Source: Nocardia otitidiscaviarum NBRC 14405
GTDB taxonomy: Bacteria > Actinomycetota > Actinomycetes > Mycobacteriales > Mycobacteriaceae
Reading direction: 5' to 3'
Length of the DNA stretch: 48,431 bases
Assembly (NCBI RefSeq): GCF_000308635.1
Contig: NZ_BAGD01000038.1
Location: 1 to 48,431, forward strand
The translations under genes and the position numbers were made by a program. This document shows positions 6,487 through 15,020 of the stretch, piece by piece. The notes below the pieces were generated by a model, which worked only from the letters and a program-made list of their open reading frames with translations, did no database searches and was not told the origin of the DNA. Position 1 is the stretch's first letter; the number at the start of each line of letters is the position of its first letter.

Positions 6487-9400
6487 TCAGGTCCGACGCT
6501 CGAATTCGGCCGGCCCGCTGGCCATACTCCTGATCTGTCGAGCCGCCACCGAGAGGGTCGCGAGATCGTGGCCGGGTCCGGTGTGGATCTCGTCCAACAT
6601 GGCCCGCGCCCGGGCGATCCTGGAGCGGTGCGTCGATTCCCAGTGGGCGATCTTCTCCGCCGCGGACTCGTCCGGTCCGGTGAGGTCGAGGACCGTGATG
6701 GTCAGCGAACGCAGGGCCGCGTAGATGTCGTCGGAAACGGCCAGCCGGGCCAGCGAGGACCAGCGGCCGGCTCGTTCCAGACGACGCACCTCGTTGAGGA
6801 GCTGTTCGATCTTCAGATGATCGTCGAGCACGTAATGGATTTCGGCCACCTCGGAGCGGTCCCGGTGGGTGATCTCCGCGATATCGATGACGTCCAGCAG
6901 CGGGAACAGATAGATCAGCCGGCCCACCTCGTCGGCCAACTCCGCGGGCGCCCCCAGGTCGATGGCCGTTCGGGCGCGTGAGGTGAGGTCGGCACGGTGG
7001 TCGGCGCCGAGCCGCCCGGGCACCGTGGCGGCGAGCGCGCGGACCCCCGGCGCGTACCGGTCGATCTCCGCGGTGATGTCGAGCGGCTGCGGCCGATTGC
7101 CGAGCAGCCACCGGGAGGCGCGGTCCAGCGTCCGTTTGGTCTCCATCTCCAGCGCGTCCCGGGCCGCCGTCGGCATCTCGGTGGAACGAATGCGATCCCA
7201 CAGCTCGTGCAGATCGAAGATCCGCGCCGCGACCCCGAAGGCCCGCACCGCGTCGGCGGTGTCGGCGCCCGCCTCCTCGGATTGCCGGAACGGGTAGGTG
7301 ATTCCGCCGAAGTCGACGACCTCGTTGGCCAGCACGGTGGCCACGATCTGCCGGCGCAGCGGATGCGCGTCGATGGCTCGGCCGAAGCGTTGGCGTAGCG
7401 GTGCCGGGAAGTAGGTGTGCAGCCGATCCGCGAACATCGCGTCGTCCGGCAGCGACCCGGCCAGCAGATCGGCCTTCACGGCGAGTTTCACCTGGGCCAT
7501 CAGGGTCGCGAGTTCGGGCGAGGTCAGGCCGCGCCCTTCGGCGCCGCGGCGGGCCAGTTCGGCATCCGAGGGCAGGGCTTCGAGTTCGCGGTCCAGGCCG
7601 TGGCCGGACTCCAGCGCCTGGATCGTGCGGCGGTGCAGGTCCAGCGTTTCCGCCGCGTCCGCGCGGGAGAGGCCCATCAGGAAGTTCTGCGCGATATTGT
7701 CGCCCAGGACGAGATCGGACACCTCCTCGGTCATGGAGGCGAGCAGCCGATCACGGTCACCGGCGTCGAGTTCGCCGGCGGCGACCACGCGATCCAGCAG
7801 AATCTTGATGTTGACCTCATGGTCGGAGCAGTCCACACCCGCGGAGTTGTCGAGGGCGTCGGTGTTCATCCGGCCGCCCGATCGGCAGAACTCGATCCGG
7901 CCCCGTGCGGTGGCGCCCAGGTTGCCGCCCTCGCCGATCACCTTCGCCCGCAACTCGTTTCCGTTCACCCGCACGGCGTCGTTGGATTTGTCGCCGACAT
8001 CGGCGTCGGTCTCGTCGGCGGCCTTGATGTAGGTGCCGATACCGCCGTTCCACAGCAGATCGACCGGTGCCAGCAGGATCGCGCGCACCACCTCCGGCGG
8101 TGACAGCTCGGTGACGCTGTCGTCCAATCCGAGGGCGGTACGCGCCTGCGGACTGATCGGGATGCTCTTGGCGGTGCGGTCCCACACTCCGCCGCCCGCG
8201 CTGATCAGCTCGGCGTCGTAGTCGGCCCAGGACGAGCGGGGCAGGGCGAACATCCGCTTGCGCTCGGCGAACGAGCGGGCGGCATCGGGGTTCGGGTCGA
8301 GGAAGATGTGCCGGTGGTCGAAGGCCGCGACGAGCCGGATGTGTTCGGAGAGCAGCATTCCGTTGCCGAAGACGTCGCCGCTCATGTCGCCGATGCCGGC
8401 TACGGTGAACGGCTCGGTCTGGACGTCGATGTCGAGCTCGCGGAAGTGCCGCTTCACGCTCTCCCAGGCGCCTTTGGCGGTGATGCCCATGGCCTTGTGG
8501 TCGTAGCCGACCGAGCCGCCGGAGGCGAAGGCGTCGCCGAGCCAGAAGCCGTATCGGTGTGCGACCTCGTTGGCGACGTCGGAGAAGGTCGCCGTCCCCT
8601 TGTCGGCGGCCACCACGAGATAGGTGTCGTCGCCGTCGCGGCGCACCACCCGGTCGGGCGCCAGGACCGCGCCGGTGCGATTGTCGATATTGTCGGTGAG
8701 GTCGAGCAGGCCGGAGATGAAGGTGCGGTAGCAGGCCACGCCCTCCTCGCGCTGAGCCTGCCGATCCGCGGCCGGGTCACCGGTCGCGGCGGGCGGATTC
8801 TTCACCACGAAGCCACCTTTCGCTCCGACCGGAACGATGACCGCGTTCTTGACCGCCTGCGCCTTGGCGAGGCCGAGGATCTCGGTGCGGAAGTCCTCCC
8901 GCCGATCCGACCAGCGCAGGCCGCCGCGGGCGACCGCGCCGAAGCGCAGATGCACCCCCTCCACGCGGGGCGAGTAGACGTAGATCTCGTACTGCGGCTT
9001 CGGTTTCGGCAGTTCGTCGATGCGTCGCGGGGTGAACTTGAAGGCCAGATAGTCGCGCGAGACCGCCGCCTGCGACCGCACCGTGGCCGGTGACCCGCTC
9101 ATGTAGTAGTTGGTCCGCAGCGTCGCACCGATCAATCCGAGGAAGGCGCGCAGGATCCGGTCGGCGTCCAGGCTGGTGACGGCGTCGATGCGGGCTCGCA
9201 ACTCGGATTCGATCCGCTGCGCCCGGGCGGGGTCGCTGCGATCGGGGTCGAAGTGCGCGCCGAAGAGTTCGACGAAGGCCCGCGCCGCGCCGGGCTGCCG
9301 CAGCAGCACCCGCGTGATGTTGCTCTGGCTGTAGGCGAATCCCGCTTGCCGCAGGTATCGCGCATAGGCGCGCAGGACGGCCACCTCATGCCAGTGCAGT

Positions 9401-11433
9401 CCGGCACGCAGGACCAGTTCGTTCAGCCCGTCGGTGTCGGCGCGGCCGTACCACATGGCCGCGAATGCCTCGGGGAAGCGTCGCTGGGCATCGGTGACCG
9501 CCGCGGACAGGGCGTCGGTGGCGGTGAGTGCGGCGTCGATGGCGCCGTCCAGGGCGGTGTCCAGCAGTTCTCGCGGTGCGTGCAGGTTGAACCGGTAGAT
9601 CCAGCGCGGCTGGGAGTCCGGCAGTTCGATCGGATAGGGCCGCTCGTCGTGCACGTCGACGCCGAGGCTGTGCAGGATCGGCAGCACTCGGCTCAGCGAT
9701 ACGCCCGCGCCGCTGACGTAGAGCGCGAACTGCCAGTCGTCGACCGCGGCGTCGGCCGCCCGGGACAGGTGCATATCGATCGCGTTGTCGCCGAGCTCCT
9801 CGAGCCGCTGGATATCGGCCAGCGCATGACTCGGGGTGAAGCTCTCCTTGTAGCCGTCGGGGAAGCTGTCGGCGTACCGCTTGGCGGTTCTGGAGTCCAC
9901 GGCGGCCGTGGCCGCCGCCTCGGCAACCAGCCGATCGGCCCAGGTGTGGGTGGTGGCGAAGAGCAGATCCTGGAGGTGCTGCCGTCGCGCCTCGGAGAGG
10001 TCCGCGGGTGCCGCGTACTTGCCGCGGTGCACCGTGAAATAGATGTTGACGAGCTCGGATTCGGTGGCTCGCGCGGAGTACGCGATATGGTCGCCGCCGA
10101 ATTCGGACAGCAGAATCTGCTGCATCCGCTGGCGCACGGCCGTGTTGTATCGGTCCATCGGCAGATAGACCAGGCACGACACCGTCCTACCGCGCGGATC
10201 GGGCCGCAGAAACAGCCGTACCTGTCGTCGCTGGCCGAGGGTGAGCACCGCGGACGTGGTGTCGAACAGTCGCCGGGTGTCCGAGGAGAACAGTTCCACG
10301 CGTGGGAAGGACTGCATCACCTCCAGCATCGATCGGCCGGAGAACGAATTGAGTTCGAACCCGGCCCATTCGACGACCTGGCGCACCCGGTGTTCGATCA
10401 CCGGAATGTCGAGTATGTTCTCGTGCAGCGCGGAAATGGTGAAGGTCCCGACGAACAGCTGCTCGCCCACCACCCGGCCGTCGGTGTCGTATTCGGCGAT
10501 GCCGATGAGATAGGGATTGATCCAGCCCGGCGCCGCTGATTCGATCGCCCCCGGAGCCAGCCGCAGCAGGCCACGATCCGGTCCGGGGGTGGGGACATCG
10601 ATTTTGGTCGCCGATCCGGCGCCGAGTATGCCGAGCCCGGTGCCCGAGACCGGTCGCATGGTGGCGGGAGCTTCGGGGCCCGCACTCTCGGGGACGGCGT
10701 ATCGGGCGTAGCCGAGCAGTACGAAGCGGTCGTCGGCGAGCCAGCGCAACAGCCGCGCGCACTCGCGGGCCTCCACGGGGTCGGCCCCGCTGTACGGGGG
10801 AGCATCCGAGTGCAGTTGATCGGCGAGGAAGGACTGCCTGCGCTGCATGGCGACGGTGCTGTCCGCGATCTGGCGCAGGTCGGCGAGCAGGGGCGGCAGG
10901 ACGGCCGCGATCGTCGCCAGTACGCCGTTGTCGGTCGCGGCGCTCAGCTGGATGTGTATCCAGGACTCTCGGGTCGTCCCACCGACGGGCTGCGTCGCCG
11001 TGCTGTCGCCCTCGTATGGTGCCAGCGAGAGCAGCCGGCCGCTCGGATCGCGAACCACCTCGAAGATCGGATGGATGACATCGGTGACGGTGGCGCCGAG
11101 CCGCCGCAGCGTCGAGACCAGCGACTCGACCAGCAGGGGCATATCGGAATTGACCACCTGCACGGCAGGTCCGATGCCGTTCGCCTCGTCCGGGTGATAC
11201 ACGCGGGTGGTCGCGGTTCCGGTGGTCCGGGTGGCGGCGAGGGCCAGGTGCCGACGGAAGATGCGTTCGGATTCACCGGGACCGGATAGTGCGGCACCGG
11301 AACGCACTTGACGGAAGTACGCCATCTGCAGCGACGTCGGATCACCACCGGGGGAATCGGGAAGTGCGGTGCGCGTGGGCAGTTCGGGTTCGGAGTTCGT
11401 AGTAGTTGCTGATCGGCGTTGCGTGGGCCGCAT
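6487..11433 (-). CDS. gdh: NAD-specific glutamate dehydrogenase, 180-kDa class
   Basis: About 1648 residues, matching the long NAD-GDH class (GDH-180) known from Streptomyces and from M. tuberculosis Rv2476c (about 1620 residues). It deaminates glutamate to 2-oxoglutarate and ammonia in the catabolic direction. The N-terminal half carries ACT-like regulatory segments; the catalytic core is near residues 800-1250 and includes GGLRWSDRREDFRTEILGL, KAQAVKNAVIVPVGAKGG, a Rossmann region with IGDMSGDVFGNGMLLS and the GEGGNLGATARGRIEF segment. ATG 11433 is used; TTG 11439, six bases after GGAAGG, is equally possible. An upstream palindrome is shared with gltS. The gene stands alone, convergent with whiB. 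Confidence 0.95.
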   Translation of the reverse strand: MRPTQRRSATTTNSEPELPTRTALPDSPGGDPTSLQMAYFRQVRSGAALSGPGESERIFRRHLALAATRTTGTATTRVYHPDEANGIGPAVQVVNSDMPLLVESLVSTLRRLGATVTDVIHPIFEVVRDPSGRLLSLAPYEGDSTATQPVGGTTRESWIHIQLSAATDNGVLATIAAVLPPLLADLRQIADSTVAMQRRQSFLADQLHSDAPPYSGADPVEARECARLLRWLADDRFVLLGYARYAVPESAGPEAPATMRPVSGTGLGILGAGSATKIDVPTPGPDRGLLRLAPGAIESAAPGWINPYLIGIAEYDTDGRVVGEQLFVGTFTISALHENILDIPVIEHRVRQVVEWAGFELNSFSGRSMLEVMQSFPRVELFSSDTRRLFDTTSAVLTLGQRRQVRLFLRPDPRGRTVSCLVYLPMDRYNTAVRQRMQQILLSEFGGDHIAYSARATESELVNIYFTVHRGKYAAPADLSEARRQHLQDLLFATTHTWADRLVAEAAATAAVDSRTAKRYADSFPDGYKESFTPSHALADIQRLEELGDNAIDMHLSRAADAAVDDWQFALYVSGAGVSLSRVLPILHSLGVDVHDERPYPIELPDSQPRWIYRFNLHAPRELLDTALDGAIDAALTATDALSAAVTDAQRRFPEAFAAMWYGRADTDGLNELVLRAGLHWHEVAVLRAYARYLRQAGFAYSQSNITRVLLRQPGAARAFVELFGAHFDPDRSDPARAQRIESELRARIDAVTSLDADRILRAFLGLIGATLRTNYYMSGSPATVRSQAAVSRDYLAFKFTPRRIDELPKPKPQYEIYVYSPRVEGVHLRFGAVARGGLRWSDRREDFRTEILGLAKAQAVKNAVIVPVGAKGGFVVKNPPAATGDPAADRQAQREEGVACYRTFISGLLDLTDNIDNRTGAVLAPDRVVRRDGDDTYLVVAADKGTATFSDVANEVAHRYGFWLGDAFASGGSVGYDHKAMGITAKGAWESVKRHFRELDIDVQTEPFTVAGIGDMSGDVFGNGMLLSEHIRLVAAFDHRHIFLDPNPDAARSFAERKRMFALPRSSWADYDAELISAGGGVWDRTAKSIPISPQARTALGLDDSVTELSPPEVVRAILLAPVDLLWNGGIGTYIKAADETDADVGDKSNDAVRVNGNELRAKVIGEGGNLGATARGRIEFCRSGGRMNTDALDNSAGVDCSDHEVNIKILLDRVVAAGELDAGDRDRLLASMTEEVSDLVLGDNIAQNFLMGLSRADAAETLDLHRRTIQALESGHGLDRELEALPSDAELARRGAEGRGLTSPELATLMAQVKLAVKADLLAGSLPDDAMFADRLHTYFPAPLRQRFGRAIDAHPLRRQIVATVLANEVVDFGGITYPFRQSEEAGADTADAVRAFGVAARIFDLHELWDRIRSTEMPTAARDALEMETKRTLDRASRWLLGNRPQPLDITAEIDRYAPGVRALAATVPGRLGADHRADLTSRARTAIDLGAPAELADEVGRLIYLFPLLDVIDIAEITHRDRSEVAEIHYVLDDHLKIEQLLNEVRRLERAGRWSSLARLAVSDDIYAALRSLTITVLDLTGPDESAAEKIAHWESTHRSRIARARAMLDEIHTGPGHDLATLSVAARQIRSMASGPAEFERRT

Positions 11434-11439
11434 GGTCAA

Positions 11440-12005
11440 CGCACGCCTTCCCGATGGCTCGACACGGTGTGAGCTCCTGACTTGTGTGGATCGCGTGAGA
11501 TTACCTAGATGATGTACCGCTAAACAGCGGTACAATAAGGTACGCTACACCTGCGTGTCAGCCGGTGGCAAGGAGCTGCGAACCCCTGGTGCCGGACGTC
11601 ACGTGACCCGGATCGGTGTGCGGGAGGGTTGCGCTGTGTGATGTTCGGACTTGAAAGCTTCGGTTCCGCTGATCGCGATCGGACACGTGTTCTAGGTTCA
11701 ACCCATGACGTCTAGACGGCATCGGCGGCCGCTGAAAACGAGTGGATTCGGGAACATTCCGGCTCGGTGGGCTGTTGCCCCGGAGACTATGGGCTCGACA
11801 ATCGTTGTTTCACTGCGGCGGGCGACCATGGCGGCGCGCGACCGTGGCGGCAATGCATGTTTCAGCCTGGCATATTTCAGCTTGGTAACTGTCTCTTTTC
11901 CACGCGCCGCTGGCTATCGGGCCATCAGGTAGGTTCACACAGTGCGGTACCGGTGTCAGGCGACCAGACAGCAATAGAGCGAGCAATAAGGCAACTGAGG
12001 AACCG
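11440..12005. other. Intergenic region between gdh and the PAS-like gene
   Basis: A 566-bp divergent spacer. It holds the gdh operator at its left end. The rest has weak coding character; a 75-codon frame from 11705 has unbiased codon use and is not called. Near 11862-11890 is a short imperfect tandem (TTTCAGCCTGG, TTTCAGCTTGG). A GAGGAA just before 12006 serves as ribosome binding site of the next gene. Confidence 0.5.
11514..11533. promoter_or_regulatory. Palindromic operator candidate upstream of gdh
   Basis: GTACCGCTAAACAGCGGTAC: perfect eight-base arms with a four-base spacer, 81 bp upstream of the gdh start. The same element, with one substitution, occurs upstream of gltS at 26609-26628. 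Shared only by two glutamate genes within this window, it is likely the site of a common regulator whose identity is not visible. Confidence 0.65.
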
Positions 12006-13148
12006 ATGACGGAATCAGGTCGGGCGATACCGTGGGTGACGGTGGAGACATTGACTCCCGACACCATGTCGGTCGCGACCGTGGGCGGCGAGCAGCGGGC
12101 TTTCGCGAGCGTGCGCCGCGTGCTCCAGCGAGTGCTCACCAGAACGCCTGCCGTGTACGACAGCATCACCACTCGCGGAATCATCGACGTCGTCCAGGCC
12201 GCCCGGCGGCAGGCGGAGCAGGCGGATCTGGAGGTGCCGACGGCCGCCGGACAGCACCTGGTTCGGGCCCGGCCGGTGCTCGGACCCACCGGCGGAGTGC
12301 ATGCGGTGCAGTTGTGGATCGGTCCCGCCGCCGCGGTCACCCCGCCGCCCCCGGCGGTGGGCGCGGTCTGGGACCTCGACAGCCAGACGGTCCACCAGCC
12401 CCCTGCGATGACCGCCCTGCGTGGTGTGTCGGCCGACGAACATGTGCCCACGATGTCCGTCGCGGAGCTGTTCCATCGGGCCGCCGCGTTCGATCGCCAC
12501 GGTGAGGTGCTCGATCTTCTGTACGACCCGGGTCCCGAGGACAAACTGCAATTCGACGTGGACATCGGCCCCCTGGCCGGCCGGTCCGCCGGCCCGCTGG
12601 GGCGTTGGCGCGTCGCGGCTCGCCCCCGGGATCGGGGCGCGTGGCTGCTCATCGAGGACATCAGGGAGCAGTCGACGCAGCCGGCCTGGCCGACGTTGGA
12701 ACAGGTCGGCCTACGGGAAGCGCACCGGCGGGCCGGAACTCACCTCGCCGTCGTACAGCTCGAGCACACCTCGATCTCGCACTGGTTGACGGATCCGGCG
12801 CCCTGGGTGCGGTGGGAGTATCTGTATCGCCCCGTGGATGTGTTCCATCCCGACGACCGCGATCGACTGGCCGCCGTACGGGACAACATCCTAGCCGGGG
12901 AAAGCGCGGAGGTGATCGTTTGCACGCTCGGCTACTCCGGTAACTACCTTCCGACGCGGTTGCGGCTCTATCCGTATCCCGGCTACTCCCGCAGCCAGCT
13001 TGTGATCGGTGAGCTACGTCTGGCCGATGACCACTGTGAGAGTCCGTCGAGCCGAGCCGGGCCGTGCCGAATACCCGAGCCGCTCGGATACGACGAACAG
13101 TTGCGCCGGCACCTCTCCAGGCGGGACCGGTTCGACCGGGCGTCGTAA
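12006..13148 (+). CDS. PAS/GAF-like protein (DUF5593-type)
   Basis: A 380-residue cytosolic protein without membrane segments. It resembles a Nocardia/Mycobacterium family annotated as GAF or DUF5593: an N-terminal GAF-like domain (VETLTPDTMSVATVGG, later GQHLVRARPVLGPTGGVHAVQLWIG), a middle segment with AVWDLDSQTVHQPP and EVLDLLYDPGPEDKLQFDV, and a C-terminal PAS-like part (WVRWEYLYRPVDVFHPDDR). Such domains sense small ligands or mediate protein contacts; no output domain is present. A GAGGAACCG precedes the ATG. It sits 65 bp upstream of the type IV-like operon in the same direction, so a regulatory link is possible but unproven. Family assignment is from memory of the pattern. Confidence 0.65.
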   Translation: MTESGRAIPWVTVETLTPDTMSVATVGGEQRAFASVRRVLQRVLTRTPAVYDSITTRGIIDVVQAARRQAEQADLEVPTAAGQHLVRARPVLGPTGGVHAVQLWIGPAAAVTPPPPAVGAVWDLDSQTVHQPPAMTALRGVSADEHVPTMSVAELFHRAAAFDRHGEVLDLLYDPGPEDKLQFDVDIGPLAGRSAGPLGRWRVAARPRDRGAWLLIEDIREQSTQPAWPTLEQVGLREAHRRAGTHLAVVQLEHTSISHWLTDPAPWVRWEYLYRPVDVFHPDDRDRLAAVRDNILAGESAEVIVCTLGYSGNYLPTRLRLYPYPGYSRSQLVIGELRLADDHCESPSSRAGPCRIPEPLGYDEQLRRHLSRRDRFDRAS

Positions 13149-13213
13149 ACGGCTCCCCAGCGGTGGGAACAACGCCGCGGCTCGGACTTCGGTGCCTCAT
13201 TACGCTCTGACAG

Positions 13214-14239
13214 GTGAGGAAAGTAGCGGACGCGCGGGTGGATTCGGGGGATGCGTTGCTACGCCGCATGATCGCCCGACGCCGTCGCGACAACGTGATC
13301 TTCACCGTGCTGGCCGGGCTCGCGATACTCGGCGGCGGGCACGCGATCCTGAGTCTGTTCTCCGAAGCGCCGCCCGGCCCGTCGGACGATACGACGGTGT
13401 CGATCGTGGGCAATGCCCAACTGGCCGGATCCTTCGCACAGGAATTCGTGGTCGCCTATCTGGGCGCGACGGCCGGGGACCAGGACCGGATCGCCCATTT
13501 CATCGGGGGCGGCGATTCGATCGCGCTGCCCGCTACCGCTCGTCAGGTCTCCGATCCCGCCGTGGTGTCCGTGCGGCGGACCAGAGCTTCGACGCCGATC
13601 GAGATCTGGTCGGTGACGGTATCGGTCCGTCCCGAGACCGCGACGAGGACCACGGGCGGGAAACAGACCTCCGCCGCTCCGATGCCGCAGTACTACCGCG
13701 TGGGAGTCGCGGTGAATCACGGCCGGCTGCGCGCCCTTTCGCGGCCGTGGCTGGTCGCGCCACCCGCCGAAGGGCAGGATCTGCTCACGGTGTACTCCTC
13801 GCCCTGCGGTGAGGAGTCCCCGCTCGCCCACGTCGCGACCGGCTTCCTCGACGTCTTCCTCACCGGGTCCGGCGACGTGACCCGATACACCAGCCACGAC
13901 TCCGATATCACCGCGCTGCGACCCGCGCCGTTCTCCGAACTCGAGTCGGTCTCGGTGTCCGCACAGGACTCCGGTTGCGGCACAACAGGATCGAGCGCGC
14001 GCGTGCTGGCGACGGTGACCCCGGCGGTCGGTGGCGACACCCTGGCGCCGCTGGACTATCCGCTGACGATGGTGCGCGTCGAGGAGCAGTGGCAGGTGCA
14101 GACCATCGATTCCATTCCGGCACTGCCGGATCCGATCACCGTCGTAGCCGGCGGCGTGGCCCCGAACACGCCGCGGAGTTCGGCGTCGACCACCGCGCCG
14201 TCGCCGTCGGTCACCGTACCGCCGGCGACGCAGAACTGA
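13214..14239 (+). CDS. TcpC/VirB8-like conjugal transfer protein
   Basis: A 341-residue bitopic protein: basic cytosolic N-terminus (RRMIARRRRDN), one TM segment at about residues 28-48, then an extracytoplasmic region with two repeat-like halves ending in a Ser/Thr/Pro tail. This is the layout of TcpC, the VirB8-like component of Gram-positive conjugation channels, which links the membrane pore to the cell wall. The GTG start follows a TACGCT by seven bases, which suggests a leaderless transcript beginning at this gene and hence the operon promoter. The next gene starts 11 bp downstream. Confidence 0.72.
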   Translation: MRKVADARVDSGDALLRRMIARRRRDNVIFTVLAGLAILGGGHAILSLFSEAPPGPSDDTTVSIVGNAQLAGSFAQEFVVAYLGATAGDQDRIAHFIGGGDSIALPATARQVSDPAVVSVRRTRASTPIEIWSVTVSVRPETATRTTGGKQTSAAPMPQYYRVGVAVNHGRLRALSRPWLVAPPAEGQDLLTVYSSPCGEESPLAHVATGFLDVFLTGSGDVTRYTSHDSDITALRPAPFSELESVSVSAQDSGCGTTGSSARVLATVTPAVGGDTLAPLDYPLTMVRVEEQWQVQTIDSIPALPDPITVVAGGVAPNTPRSSASTTAPSPSVTVPPATQN

Positions 14240-14250
14240 CGGGAGCGACC

Positions 14251-14511
14251 ATGGGTAGCAGTCTCACCAATATGCTGTACGGCATATTGCTGTTCGTTCG
14301 CTGGGCCGGCCTCATCCTGATCGCGATCGTAGGTATCGGTGTGCTGATCAGCGAAGCCGTCAAGGAGCGCCTCTCGCCGGGGAAGGTCCTGGCCGTCGCC
14401 GGCTCGGCGATCCTGGCCGGAGTCCTGATCTGGGTACTGCCCACGCTCATCAACTATTCGCGTGCCGAGGTCGGTACCGTCATTCCCGATCGGCCCGTCG
14501 GAGGATACTGA
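14251..14511 (+). CDS. Small two-TM protein of the type IV-like operon
   Basis: 86 residues with two hydrophobic segments (about 8-30 and 44-64) separated by a short charged loop (SEAVKERLSPGK) and a short polar tail. Size and topology recall VirB2-type subunits or small conjugation membrane proteins, but no sequence motif proves it. Its TGA overlaps the ATG of the next gene (ATG at 14511), so it belongs to the operon. The reading frame is open well upstream; ATG 14251 is chosen because the TcpC-like gene ends at 14239 and GGGAGCG lies just before it. Confidence 0.68.
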   Translation: MGSSLTNMLYGILLFVRWAGLILIAIVGIGVLISEAVKERLSPGKVLAVAGSAILAGVLIWVLPTLINYSRAEVGTVIPDRPVGGY

Positions 14512-15020
14512 TGGCCGATGTCATCCGCGTCTTCACGCCGATCAAGCGCGTGCCCACCGTGATCGGCAAGGCACAGAACGGGCAGAAGATCCCCTTCGGG
14601 CCGTATACGCTGCCGCAGGTCGCCGCGGGCGTCGCGCTCATGCTCGTCACCTCGATCGCCGCCATGTCGATTCCGGGCAATCCCGCGGTGGTCTTCATCC
14701 TCGGCCTGGTACTCACCGTGATCGTGGTGTTCGCACTCGGTCTGGTGCCGGACACCGGGGTGCGGCTGACCTCCCGGGTGCTGTGGTTCGGTCGGCTGAT
14801 CCTGATCCGGAAACCGGTGTCCGCCTCCGGAATGCCGGTCAGTCCGGACTCGGCCCGCTACTCCGTGTACATCGAGGACTCCGTCGTCGTCATCCTGCCC
14901 GACCTCGACGGGGTACCGCGACCGGAGCCGCCGGCCCGCGCGCTGGCGAGCGGAATACTCGAACTGGCCGCCGGGCGGACCGCCGATCCGACCCGGGATG
15001 AACCTCGGAACGAACAATGA
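14511..15020 (+). CDS. VirB3/TcpE-like membrane protein
   Basis: 169 residues: cytosolic N-terminus, two adjacent TM segments (about 36-54 and 61-81), then a cytosolic domain with PDTGVRLTSRVLWFGRLILIRK. A short two-TM protein directly before a VirB4 ATPase is the position of VirB3, PrgI or TcpE in type IV systems, where it anchors the ATPase at the membrane. It overlaps the previous gene and the next one (ATG 15017 inside its end), giving tight translational coupling. The specific family is inferred from position and topology. Confidence 0.68.
   Translation: MADVIRVFTPIKRVPTVIGKAQNGQKIPFGPYTLPQVAAGVALMLVTSIAAMSIPGNPAVVFILGLVLTVIVVFALGLVPDTGVRLTSRVLWFGRLILIRKPVSASGMPVSPDSARYSVYIEDSVVVILPDLDGVPRPEPPARALASGILELAAGRTADPTRDEPRNEQ

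Noticed and set aside
11705..11932. A 75-codon ORF between gdh and the PAS-like gene
   Set aside because: Codon use is unbiased, there is no RBS and no similarity; treated as intergenic.
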